10,033 bases of DNA, from assembly GCA_016870235.1 (NCBI GenBank), contig VGCB01000047.1, forward strand, positions 1-10,033, given 5' to 3'. The position numbers and the translations under genes are program-made. Under the pieces are notes generated by a model. The model saw nothing but the letters and a program-made list of their open reading frames with translations, made no database searches and had not been told where the DNA came from. The stretch is from Actinomycetota bacterium (GTDB lineage: Bacteria; Actinomycetota; Thermoleophilia; Gaiellales; Gaiellaceae). Below, piece after piece: positions 1 through 5,808 of the stretch. The stretch's first letter is position 1; each line of letters opens with the position of its first letter.

Positions 1-752
1 CGCTCGGCGTCGACGGCGGCGGCGACGAGCGCGTCGTCATGGTCGTCGACATCGGCACCAACACCGAGGTGCTCGTCGCGACCCCCGACCGCCTGGTCGC
101 CGCGAGCTGCCCGGCGGGGCCCGCGTTCGAGGGCGGCCTCGTCACCTGGGCGATGCAGGGCGCGGAGGGCGCGATCGAGACGGTCAGGATGCGCGATGAC
201 GGCGGCTTCGAGCTCGACGTGATCGGCAGCGTCCGCCCCCGGGGCATCTGCGGTTCGGGGCTGATCGACCTGCTGGCCGAGCTCCGGAGAACCGGGACGA
301 TGAGCCCCCTTGGCGTCTTCGCCGGCAAGGCGCGCGAGGTCGTCGTCGATCCCGCGAGCGGGATCACGCTCTCGCGGGCGGACGCGTCCAACCTCGCCCA
401 GGCGAAGGCGGCGAACACGGCGGGGCAGTGGATCGTCCTGCGGACGCTCGGCCTCAAGCCGGCCGACGTCGACCGCCTCTACCTCGCCGGCGGCTTCGCG
501 AGCCACGTCGACCTCGAGAACGCGATCGCGATCGGGTTCCTGCCGCCGGTGCCGGCCGAGCGCATCGTCAAGGCCGGGAACGCCGCCATCCGCGGCGCGC
601 GCCGCCTGCTCCTCGACCGCGCTGCGCGCGACCGGCTCGAGCAGGTCGTCCGGCGCGTCGAGCACGTCGAGCTCGAGACGACGCCCGACTTCTTCGACAT
701 CTTCGTCGAGGGCTGCCAGTTCAAGCCGATCCCCGACCTCCTCGTCGCGTGA
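1..752 (+). CDS. RACE-type corrinoid-protein activator (RamA-like, DUF4445/ASKHA), 5' partial
   Basis: The frame is open from the first base (first full codon at 3) to TGA at 750-752, so this is the C-terminal part of a longer protein. Visible are an ASKHA-type phosphate loop (VVDIGTNTE, bases 42-68), the family blocks GICGSGLIDLL and LAGGFASHVDLENAIAIG, and the typical RACE tail (VELETTPDFFDIFVEGCQF). RACE proteins use ATP to drive reduction of inactive Co(II) corrinoid proteins to Co(I), passing an electron from an N-terminal [2Fe-2S] domain. That domain would lie before the window and cannot be checked. It is followed by a pterin-dependent methyltransferase and a 'virulence factor'-family protein, the usual company of corrinoid demethylation systems. 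The family call is firm. The partner corrinoid protein and the substrate are unknown. ATG at 39 is internal, since homology continues upstream of it. Confidence 0.9.
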   Translation, partial: LGVDGGGDERVVMVVDIGTNTEVLVATPDRLVAASCPAGPAFEGGLVTWAMQGAEGAIETVRMRDDGGFELDVIGSVRPRGICGSGLIDLLAELRRTGTMSPLGVFAGKAREVVVDPASGITLSRADASNLAQAKAANTAGQWIVLRTLGLKPADVDRLYLAGGFASHVDLENAIAIGFLPPVPAERIVKAGNAAIRGARRLLLDRAARDRLEQVVRRVEHVELETTPDFFDIFVEGCQFKPIPDLLVA

Positions 753-775
753 GCGCCGCGCTCGCACTGCGGCGC
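753..775 (+). other. Small GC-rich hairpin right after the activator stop
   Basis: GCGCCGC (753-759) and GCGGCGC (769-775) form a perfect 7-bp stem with a 9-nt loop, starting at the base after the TGA. No T-run follows, so it is not a classical intrinsic terminator. It could stabilise or attenuate the mRNA before the methyltransferase gene, or be chance in such GC-rich DNA. Confidence 0.2.
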
Positions 776-814
776 CGCTGCGTGGTCGTGGACACGCACC
801 ACGAGGAGGAGACG

Positions 815-877
815 ATGCTCGAAGACACAGCCGCCGTGCGACGGACGCCCGGACGAGCCGGCGGAAGCCGTCCGTGA
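815..877 (+). CDS. Possible 20-residue leader ORF coupled to the methyltransferase
   Basis: ATG at 815 is preceded by a very strong Shine-Dalgarno run (GAGGAGGA, 803-810), better than anything before the GTG of the next gene. The frame encodes 20 residues (MLEDTAAVRR..., Arg/Gly/Pro-rich) and ends with TGA at 875-877. It therefore overlaps the downstream GTG (874-876) as GTGA. This arrangement would let ribosomes load at 815 and re-initiate at 874. I recognise no homology in the peptide. It could be a true leader peptide, a remnant of an older N-terminus moved out of frame, or a chance ORF. The strong ribosome site is the only positive evidence for translation. Confidence 0.35.
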   Translation: MLEDTAAVRRTPGRAGGSRP

Positions 878-1893
878 CCGCGCCTTTCGTCGTCATCGGC
901 GAGAACGTCCACACGACCCGGGTGCTCCGGCTCGACGGGCCGGAGATCGGCCCCGACGGAGAGGGACGCGAGTCGATCCTCTTCACCGACGTCGAGGGCG
1001 GGTCGCGCACGCTGCCGATCCCGGGCTCCGAGAAGGAGCTGCAGCCGTATCTCGAGGGGCGGGCGAAGCACGTGCGGATCGCGGTTCAAGCGGCGATGAA
1101 CGAGACCGACGACGCCGAGGTCGCCGGTGCCTACCTCGAGACGATCGTCCGTCGCCAGGTCGACGCCGGCGCCCACTACCTGGACGTCAACGTCGACGAG
1201 GTCTCCCATCGCCTCCCCGAGCAGATCGCGACGATGCGGTGGCTCGTCTCGTTCGTGCAGTCGCGCACGGACACGCCGCTCGCGATCGACTCCTCGAATC
1301 TCGAGATCATCGCCGCGGGCTTCGAGGCGCTCGGCAACCGTGCGGCCGACGCGATGCTCAACTCCGCCTCGCTCGAGCGGCAGGAAGCGCTCGACGTTTC
1401 GGCCGCCCACGGCTGTGCCGTGATCGTGACGGCGGCGGGCGAGAAGGGAATGCCGAGCGACGCGGCGCAACGGCTCGAGTACGGCAGCCGCATGGTCGAG
1501 CTCGCCCTCGGGCGAGGCATCCCGCTCGATCGCATCTACGTCGACCCGCTGGTCTTCCCGATCTCCGTCGACGGCGCGTTCGGCAACCACTGCCTCGACG
1601 CGATCCGCGACCTGCGCTCGCGCTACGGCGCCGCGATCCACATCACGGGAGGGATGAGCAACGTCAGCTTCGGGCTCCCCAACCGGCGGCTCCTCAACGA
1701 CGCCTTCCTCCTCCTCGCGATCGAGGCCGGAGCCGACAGCGGCATCGTCGACCCGGTCACGAGCGATCCCCGCCGCCTCGCGTCGCTCGCCCGCGACTCG
1801 CGGCCCGTGCAGCTCGCGCTCGACGTGCTCACCAGCGCCGACCGCAACTGCCGCGCCTACCTGAAGGCCTACCGGGCGGGAGAGCTCGACTGA
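874..1893 (+). CDS. Methyltetrahydrofolate:corrinoid methyltransferase (DHPS-like pterin-binding TIM barrel)
   Basis: The 339-residue product is a pterin-binding methyltransferase of the AcsE/MtgA/MetH-barrel type, predicted to move a methyl group between a corrinoid protein and tetrahydrofolate in the cytosol. Family signatures in order are GENVHTTR (9-16), DVNVDEV (104-110), IDSSN (138-142), NSAS (163-166), DPLVFPIS (224-231) and GGMSNVSFGLPNR (259-271). The last is the hallmark SNVSFGLP block. Asp and Asn residues of the DVN, DS and SN blocks are those that normally bind the pterin. Length suits a stand-alone MeTr domain with a short N-terminal extension. GTG at 874 is chosen because family homology begins right there; a modest GGAAG lies about 6 nt upstream, and the start overlaps a short ORF as GTGA. 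It follows a corrinoid activator and overlaps the next gene, so co-transcription is likely. The native substrate system is not visible. Confidence 0.88.
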   Translation: MTAPFVVIGENVHTTRVLRLDGPEIGPDGEGRESILFTDVEGGSRTLPIPGSEKELQPYLEGRAKHVRIAVQAAMNETDDAEVAGAYLETIVRRQVDAGAHYLDVNVDEVSHRLPEQIATMRWLVSFVQSRTDTPLAIDSSNLEIIAAGFEALGNRAADAMLNSASLERQEALDVSAAHGCAVIVTAAGEKGMPSDAAQRLEYGSRMVELALGRGIPLDRIYVDPLVFPISVDGAFGNHCLDAIRDLRSRYGAAIHITGGMSNVSFGLPNRRLLNDAFLLLAIEAGADSGIVDPVTSDPRRLASLARDSRPVQLALDVLTSADRNCRAYLKAYRAGELD

Positions 1894-2171
1894 TGGCGGC
1901 ATGCCGCGTCCGCGTGCTCCGCTGGCGCGGCATCCCCGCGCAGGTGAAGGTCGTCCCCGATGGGGCGCGCGCCGTCAGCCGTCAGCTCGACGAGCGCTGG
2001 CAGCGCGAGATCGACCGCGTCGCCATGCGCGAGGGGCTCGTCGGGACCGACGCGTACCTCGAGGGCTGGACGTGGGCCGAGGAGGAGGCGCGGGAGGGCG
2101 ACCCGGCCGAGATCGCGGCCGACGTCGTCGCCGAGCTCGAAGCGACCTGGGGCGCCGTCGACGGTCGCTGA
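1893..2171 (+). CDS. Small 'virulence factor'-family protein (Virulence_fact domain) of corrinoid methyltransferase clusters
   Basis: This 92-residue protein starts at ATG 1893, sharing one base with the TGA of the methyltransferase (TGATG), so translation is probably coupled. It matches the small family misnamed 'virulence factor': an N-terminal RVRVLRWRGIPAQVKV strand block (5-20), an LDERWQREIDRVAMREG helix, the conserved GTDAYLEGWTW motif (50-60), and an acidic C-terminal helix. There is no signal peptide or membrane segment. From memory, homologues often sit beside methyltetrahydrofolate:corrinoid methyltransferases, methylenetetrahydrofolate reductase-like proteins and RACE activators in aerobic bacteria, as here. 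This suggests an accessory role in the C1/corrinoid pathway rather than virulence. No biochemical function is known to me. Family assignment is fairly sure; the role is inference from context. Confidence 0.75.
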   Translation: MAACRVRVLRWRGIPAQVKVVPDGARAVSRQLDERWQREIDRVAMREGLVGTDAYLEGWTWAEEEAREGDPAEIAADVVAELEATWGAVDGR

Positions 2172-2186
2172 CGCGGCCTGTCTCTG

Positions 2187-2212
2187 CCGCCGCCCGGCTC
2201 AGCGGGCGGCGG
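2187..2212. terminator. Hairpin at the convergent gene junction
   Basis: CCGCCGCCC (2187-2195) and GGGCGGCGG (2204-2212) form a perfect 9-bp stem around an 8-nt loop. It lies between the two converging genes and covers the stop codon of the minus-strand dehydrogenase (2199-2201). There is no T-run on either side. A bidirectional, U-tract-less terminator is plausible in a high-GC genome but unproven. Confidence 0.4.
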
Positions 2213-3203
2213 ACGCGCGGAGCCGGAGGTTCGGCTGCTCCAGCACGGCCGGGTTGACCGTCGCCGCCGGCACCTCCCCTCGGAGCACCGTCGCCACGTT
2301 CCGGGCCGCCTTCTCCTGCAGCTCGACGATCGCGGCGTCGGAGTAGAACGCCGCGTGCGGCGTCACGACCGCGTTCTCGAGCCCGAGCAGCGGCTGCTCC
2401 GGCGGCGCCGGCTCCACCCGCAGGACGTCGAGCCCCGCGCCCGCGATCCACCCCTCCCGCAACGCCCGCTCCAGCGCGACCTCGTCGACGAGCGCGCCTC
2501 TCGACGTGTTGATCAGGTACGCCGTCGGCTTCATCCGCCGCAGGGCCTCCTCCCCGATCAGACCGTCCGTCTCCGCGCTCGCCGGCGCGTGGATCGAGAC
2601 GTAGTCCGCCTCCGAGAGCAGGTACGCGAGGTCGTCCGTCAACTCGACCCCGCCCTCGACCCCAGGCCGGAGCCGCGGCGTGCACGCGATCACCCGCATC
2701 CCGAACCCGAGCGCCTTCGGCACCAGCGCCTGGGCCGAGTTCCCGAACCCGACGAGCCCCAACGTCTGCCCTCGCAGTCGCGGCAACCGCGCCCGCTCCG
2801 CCCCCAGGTCCCACTGCCCCTGCTTCGTCGCCCGATCGAACGCGCACACCCGCCGCGCGAGCGACAGCAGCAGCGCCATCACGTGATCCGACACCTCCTC
2901 CACGCAGAAGTCCGGCACGTTGCAGACGAGGATCCCGAGCTCGGTCGCACGACCGACCGGGATGTTGTCGAGCCCGACCCCGTACCGCGCCACCGCGACG
3001 CACCCCGGCGCCGCGTCGAGCGCCGCCTCCGGCACCCGCTTCCAGTTCGTCAGGATCGCATCCGCGCGTGGAGCAAGCGCGACCAGCTCCTCCTCCTCAC
3101 CCGTCTCGGCGACGAGGAGCTCCGCCCCCACGTCGGCCAGGATCGCCCGCTCGATCTCGAGCGACGCCCAGGCGTAGTCCGTCACGAGAACCGTGAACCC
3201 CAT
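2199..3203 (-). CDS. CtBP-like D-isomer 2-hydroxyacid dehydrogenase (SerA superfamily)
   Basis: The 334-residue product is a cytosolic NAD(P)-dependent 2-hydroxyacid dehydrogenase, predicted to interconvert a 2-hydroxyacid and its 2-oxoacid. It has the N-terminal substrate domain (VARYGVGLDNI), a Rossmann core starting near residue 148 (GLVGFGNSAQ), and the catalytic trio: Arg in NTSRGALVD (about 235), Glu in GLDVLRVEP (about 264) and His in VTPHAAF (about 283). Two oddities stand out. The third Rossmann glycine is replaced (GFGNSA, usually GxGxxG). The usual Asp after the second beta strand is absent (ACTPR instead of a YDP-like motif), which may shift the enzyme toward NADP. ATG 3203 is preferred because GGGGTGAG lies at good ribosome-site spacing; GTG 3212 is the alternative and would overlap the upstream stop as GTGA. 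It is the last gene of the minus-strand operon. Family certain, substrate unknown. Confidence 0.88.
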   Translation of the reverse strand: MGFTVLVTDYAWASLEIERAILADVGAELLVAETGEEEELVALAPRADAILTNWKRVPEAALDAAPGCVAVARYGVGLDNIPVGRATELGILVCNVPDFCVEEVSDHVMALLLSLARRVCAFDRATKQGQWDLGAERARLPRLRGQTLGLVGFGNSAQALVPKALGFGMRVIACTPRLRPGVEGGVELTDDLAYLLSEADYVSIHAPASAETDGLIGEEALRRMKPTAYLINTSRGALVDEVALERALREGWIAGAGLDVLRVEPAPPEQPLLGLENAVVTPHAAFYSDAAIVELQEKAARNVATVLRGEVPAATVNPAVLEQPNLRLRASAAR

Positions 3204-3208
3204 CTCAC

Positions 3209-3424
3209 TCACCCCGCCGCCACGACAACCAACGGATCACCCACGTCCACGACGTCACCACTCTCGCACAGGAACCGCTCCACCGCGCCCCCGAGCTCGG
3301 TCCGAACCTCGAGGAACGTCTTGATCACCTCGATCAGGCCGACGACCCCGCCCTCCGCGACGACGTCGCCGGTGGAGAAGCCGGCCAGCGCGAGCATCCG
3401 GGCCGGGAACGGCAACGCCCGCAC
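3209..3424 (-). CDS. Small stand-alone biotinyl/lipoyl-like (BCCP-type) domain protein
   Basis: The product is about 71 residues, essentially one swivelling carrier domain: GDVVAEGGVVGLIEVIKTF (about 19-37), then EVRTELGGAVERFLCESGDVVDVGDPLVVV. The lysine of EVIKTF sits at the hairpin turn where biotin is attached in carboxyl-carrier proteins. The canonical motif is (A/V)MKM or, in short relatives, VMKTF; here Met before Lys is Ile, so modification is uncertain. No biotin carboxylase or carboxyltransferase subunit is present in the window. The start is uncertain: GTG 3424 has AGGGAG only a few bases upstream, TTG 3415 has better spacing, and ATG 3397 is shorter. The enolase gene upstream ends 33 nt before in the same frame. 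The stop overlaps an alternative GTG of the downstream dehydrogenase. It could supply a carboxylase encoded elsewhere, or be a degenerate relic. Confidence 0.7.
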   Translation of the reverse strand: MRALPFPARMLALAGFSTGDVVAEGGVVGLIEVIKTFLEVRTELGGAVERFLCESGDVVDVGDPLVVVAAG

Positions 3425-3457
3425 CGCTCCCTGGTCGGCCGCACACGGCGGTCCGTG

Positions 3458-4567
3458 CTATCCGCCGACGGTGAGGAGCGGCTCCCCGAGCGCGTCGACG
3501 TCGACCGCGATCCCGAGCCCCGCGCCGGTCGGCGCCGCGCCGTAGCCGTTCTCGGAGCGGGGTTGGTGGGCGGCGATGTGCTCGTTCGTCCAGTCGTTCA
3601 TGAACGAGACCGTGAAGAGAGCGTCAGGCGGCGTGCTCGCGGCGAGATGGGAGACGGCGGCGGTGACGAGGTCGCCGCCCCAGGTGTCCTCGATCGTGAC
3701 GCGCAGACCGAGCTCGACCGCGAGGTCGCGCATCAGCTTCGCCCTCGTGAGGCCGCCGACCTTGGAGATCTTGAGGTTGAACGCCTCGAGCGCCCTCGCC
3801 TCGTGGGCGCGAAGGAGGGTGTGCACGTCGACGATGCACTCGTCGAGCACCATCGGCAACGTCGTCCGCTCGCGCACCAGCAGGCACTCCTCGAGCGTCG
3901 GACAGGGCTGCTCGAGGAAGAGACGTTCGAGCTCGTTCAGGCCGCGGGCAGCGACCACGGCGTCCTGCAGGCGCCAGCCGCCGTTCGCGTCGGCAACGAC
4001 CACGTCGTCGGGCCCCGTGGCGGCGACCACGGCCCGGGCGCGCGCGACGTCCTCGAGCGGGTCGGCGCCGATCTTGAGCTGGAACCGATGGATCCCCTCG
4101 GCCGCACGCGCCCGCACGTACGCCGTCATCTCCTCCACCGGCCCCAAAGGCACCGCGAAGTAGAGCGGGAACCGCTCCGCGACACGGCCGCCGAGCAGCT
4201 CGCACACGGGCACGCCGACCGACCGTCCGAACGCGTCCCAGCACGCCGTATCGATCGCGCTCTTCGCATACCCGTGCCCCATCAAAGCGCGATCCATCGC
4301 AGCCGTCACCGCACCGAGGTTGCAGACATCCAGCCCCAACACGGCGGGCGTGAGCAGGCGCAGCGCCGCGCGCGCTCCCTCGCCGAACGCCGGCAGGTAG
4401 GCCGGCCCCAGCGGGCAGACCTCGCCGAACCCCTCGATCCCCTCCTCCGTCGTCACCCGTACGACCGTGCTCGGCAGCACCTCGATCACGCGACCGCCGG
4501 ACATCACGTACCGGCCGTGGACGTAGGACAGGTCGTAGCCGAAGACATCGATGCGGACGGCTCTCAA
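3458..4567 (-). CDS. Enolase-superfamily (mandelate racemase/muconate lactonizing) enzyme, hydroxyproline dehydratase / betaine epimerase-like
   Basis: The 369-residue full-length enzyme has an N-terminal capping domain (including VCPLGPAYLPAFGEG, 50-64) and a beta/alpha barrel. Barrel residues seen are Lys165 (FQLKIG), metal ligands Asp193 (VADANGGW), Glu219 (LEQPCPTLEEC) and Asp242 (VLDECI), then Lys266 (NLKISKVGG) and the IEDTWGGD block (292-299). These enzymes abstract the alpha-proton of a carboxylate using paired lysines and Mg2+. The sequence style resembles cis-3-hydroxy-L-proline dehydratase and 4-hydroxyproline-betaine 2-epimerase proteins, which share these blocks. I cannot separate the two by eye. 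The start is TTG 4567, because AGGGAGGG (4582-4575) sits 7 nt upstream and homology begins at once. The SDR gene ends 4 nt before it. A betaine epimerase would fit the nearby corrinoid C1 genes, but that is inference. Confidence 0.85.
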   Translation of the reverse strand: MRAVRIDVFGYDLSYVHGRYVMSGGRVIEVLPSTVVRVTTEEGIEGFGEVCPLGPAYLPAFGEGARAALRLLTPAVLGLDVCNLGAVTAAMDRALMGHGYAKSAIDTACWDAFGRSVGVPVCELLGGRVAERFPLYFAVPLGPVEEMTAYVRARAAEGIHRFQLKIGADPLEDVARARAVVAATGPDDVVVADANGGWRLQDAVVAARGLNELERLFLEQPCPTLEECLLVRERTTLPMVLDECIVDVHTLLRAHEARALEAFNLKISKVGGLTRAKLMRDLAVELGLRVTIEDTWGGDLVTAAVSHLAASTPPDALFTVSFMNDWTNEHIAAHQPRSENGYGAAPTGAGLGIAVDVDALGEPLLTVGG

Positions 4568-4571
4568 CTCG

Positions 4572-5282
4572 TCACCCTCCCTCGCAGACGATCGCTCCCA
4601 TGATGTCCTCGACGGCGCCGACTCGGCCGAGCGGGATTCGCGACTCGACCGTCGTGCGAAAGGCCGGGTCCGCGAAGTACGGGGCGGTCATCGGCGTCTC
4701 GAGGAAGGTGGGGGCGACGGAGTTGACACGGATTCCCTGCGAAGCCAGCTCGACCACCGTTGCCCTGACGAGCCCCTCGACCGCATGCTTGGTGGTGCAG
4801 TACACCGAGCGGTTGAGGCCCGATCCGACATGTCCGAGCTGCGACGAGATGTGGATGATCGAGCCGCCCGTTCCCTGCTGCACCATCTTGCGCGCGACGG
4901 CCTGCGCGGTCTTGAAGACGCTCTTGACGTTGAGCGCCAGGAGCCGATCGAGGGCCTCGTCGACGTCGAGGAAGGGCTGCGGCGTGTTCGTGCCGGCGCT
5001 CGTGACGAGCACGTCGATCCGATGGAGCCCTGCGATCGTGGACATCAGCCGATCCGTGTCGGTGACGTCGCAGACGATCTCCTCGGCGCCGCGGCCGAGC
5101 TCCCTGACGGCAGCTCCCACGCGGGCGAGGTCGTCGGCGGTGCGGCTCATCAGCACCAGGTCAGCGCCGGCTTCCGCCAGCGCGACCGCGGCTGCCTCGC
5201 CAATGCCCCGGCCCGCACCGGTAACCAGGGCGACGGCGCCGTCGACCCGCAGGGACGGCGTCGAGGGACGCTCGCCGTTCAT
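4572..5282 (-). CDS. SDR-family oxidoreductase, C-terminally short
   Basis: The 236-residue product is a classical short-chain dehydrogenase/reductase: NAD(P) loop TGAGRGIGE (21-29), LVTSAG (92-97, in place of the usual NNAG), Asn118, Ser147 (HISSQLG), and catalytic Tyr161/Lys165 (YCTTK), then RVNSVAPTFLETPM. The Arg after the second strand (MSRTADD, Arg47) is compatible with NADP use. Classical SDRs continue after '..VEDIMGAIVFLAS' through a TG..LxVDGG tail. This one ends at ...GAIVCEGG, about 20 residues early, and its last codons double as the ribosome site for the enolase gene. No other frame restores the tail, so a deletion is likelier than a frameshift. ATG 5282 overlaps the stop of the upstream aspartate-dehydrogenase fragment as ATGA. 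The substrate is unknown. The enzyme may be active, since all catalytic residues remain, but the tail often forms the tetramer interface. Confidence 0.85.
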   Translation of the reverse strand: MNGERPSTPSLRVDGAVALVTGAGRGIGEAAAVALAEAGADLVLMSRTADDLARVGAAVRELGRGAEEIVCDVTDTDRLMSTIAGLHRIDVLVTSAGTNTPQPFLDVDEALDRLLALNVKSVFKTAQAVARKMVQQGTGGSIIHISSQLGHVGSGLNRSVYCTTKHAVEGLVRATVVELASQGIRVNSVAPTFLETPMTAPYFADPAFRTTVESRIPLGRVGAVEDIMGAIVCEGG

Positions 5283-5644
5283 CGTGACTGCGACCCTACT
5301 GGAGATCGTTCGGCCCGACAGGGAGACCCGTCGGCGAGACCGCGGCCGAGGCGCTTCGCCCTTTGTGGGTCGGTGCCGGCGAGGGCGACGGTGGCGGCGA
5401 GGTTCGCGTTCATCGGGTACGACCGTGCTGCCTCCCGCGCAGTGCCGCGGAAGATCTCGGTCGCATCCTGACACGTGCGGAGATCGACGACCTGCTCGGC
5501 GGGTGTTCCGATCCAGGCGTGAGGAGGCGTGGTCGACGTGGGGCGCACCTCGTCGAGACCGCCGAGTGCGACTGCGCCCGGCCCGTCGAGGCCCGCGATC
5601 GCGTCCCGACCCGACACGGTCATCAACGTCGTGAGACGCCGCAC
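5279..5644 (-). pseudogene. Truncated L-aspartate dehydrogenase-like (NadX/DUF108) fragment
   Basis: A 121-codon frame carries the recognisable catalytic-domain core of aspartate dehydrogenase: DAIAGLDG (about 15-22), LGGLDEV, then PPHAWIGTPAEQVVDL, TEIFRGTAREAARSYPMNANLAATVALAG and a weak RLGRGLADG. The last blocks match the family pattern of Kpp.aW.GTPAE, fxGTAREAaxxFPxNxNVAAtlALAG. The N-terminal NAD-binding Rossmann domain (over 100 residues) is missing. The usual C-terminal ~50 residues are also missing, replaced by an unrelated Ser/Arg-rich stretch. The only start at the 5' end is GTG 5644, inside a palindromic repeat, with a stop just upstream at 5657-5659. The end overlaps the SDR start as ATGA, so the ancestral gene was probably first in this operon. 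Without a cofactor domain it should be inactive as a dehydrogenase. No N-terminal remnant is seen elsewhere in the window. Confidence 0.75.
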
Positions 5645-5666
5645 TAGTGCGGCGTCTCACAACGTT
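5625..5666. repeat. 42-bp near-perfect palindrome (30-bp perfect core)
   Basis: Bases 5631-5660 form a perfect palindrome with 15-bp arms and no loop: GTGAGACGCCGCACT (5631-5645) and its exact reverse complement (5646-5660). After one mismatched pair (5630/5661) it extends five more pairs (AACGT 5625-5629, ACGTT 5662-5666). It marks the exact upstream edge of the truncated aspartate-dehydrogenase frame. It may be two mobile-element ends joined head to head, a cruciform, or a regulator site; the length is large for an operator. Confidence 0.85.
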
Positions 5667-5684
5667 AGACCGGAAACGATTGTT

Positions 5685-5701
5685 GTGAGACACCGCACTA
5701 C
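5685..5701. repeat. Third copy of the GTGAGACGCCGCACTA repeat
   Basis: GTGAGACACCGCACTA (5685-5700) differs from the palindrome's left arm (5631-5646) by one base. It is also inverted relative to the palindrome's right arm (5646-5664), so 5646-5664 and 5682-5700 could form an alternative stem with one mismatch around a 17-nt loop. Confidence 0.75.
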
Positions 5702-5770
5702 CATGCTTGCTGCACGCCGGCCATGCCAGGACGGTGCCGAGACACCGGACGGGCGTGATCCTGAAGCGGT

Positions 5771-5808
5771 CGCAGCGCGTTTCACCCGGTTTCGGGTGCA
5801 ACGCTGCG
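5771..5808. other. Long imperfect hairpin downstream of the PLP-enzyme gene
   Basis: The core CACCCG (5783-5788) / CGGGTG (5793-5798) with loop GTTT is extended by CGCAGCG (5771-5777) / CGCTGCG (5802-5808), allowing a small internal bulge. It lies 11 nt past the stop of the minus-strand PLP-enzyme gene, a suitable place for transcription termination, but no T-run follows on the minus strand. It may instead belong to the surrounding repeat unit. Confidence 0.4.

Noticed and set aside
721..1902. Long open frame (393 codons) on the minus strand opposite the methyltransferase.
   Set aside because: The translation is low-complexity, rich in Arg, Val and Asp, with no recognisable domain. It mirrors a real gene on the other strand, as is common in very GC-rich DNA.
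3425..3460. The enolase and biotinyl-like genes are in the same frame separated by a single TAG and 11 sense codons, suggesting readthrough into a fusion.
   Set aside because: No readthrough context or recoding element is visible, the enolase C-terminus looks natural, and the linker has no conserved character.
2355..3545. Long open frame (396 codons) on the plus strand across the dehydrogenase and biotinyl-like genes.
   Set aside because: Arg/Pro-rich translation without domains; both minus-strand genes beneath it have clear family motifs.
5283..5650. Plus-strand open frames over the aspartate-dehydrogenase remnant.
   Set aside because: They show no family motifs, while the minus strand carries several AspDH blocks.
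5661..5690. Slightly AT-richer stretch inside the repeat cluster as a promoter for the minus-strand operon.
   Set aside because: No -35/-10 pair with acceptable spacing could be found.
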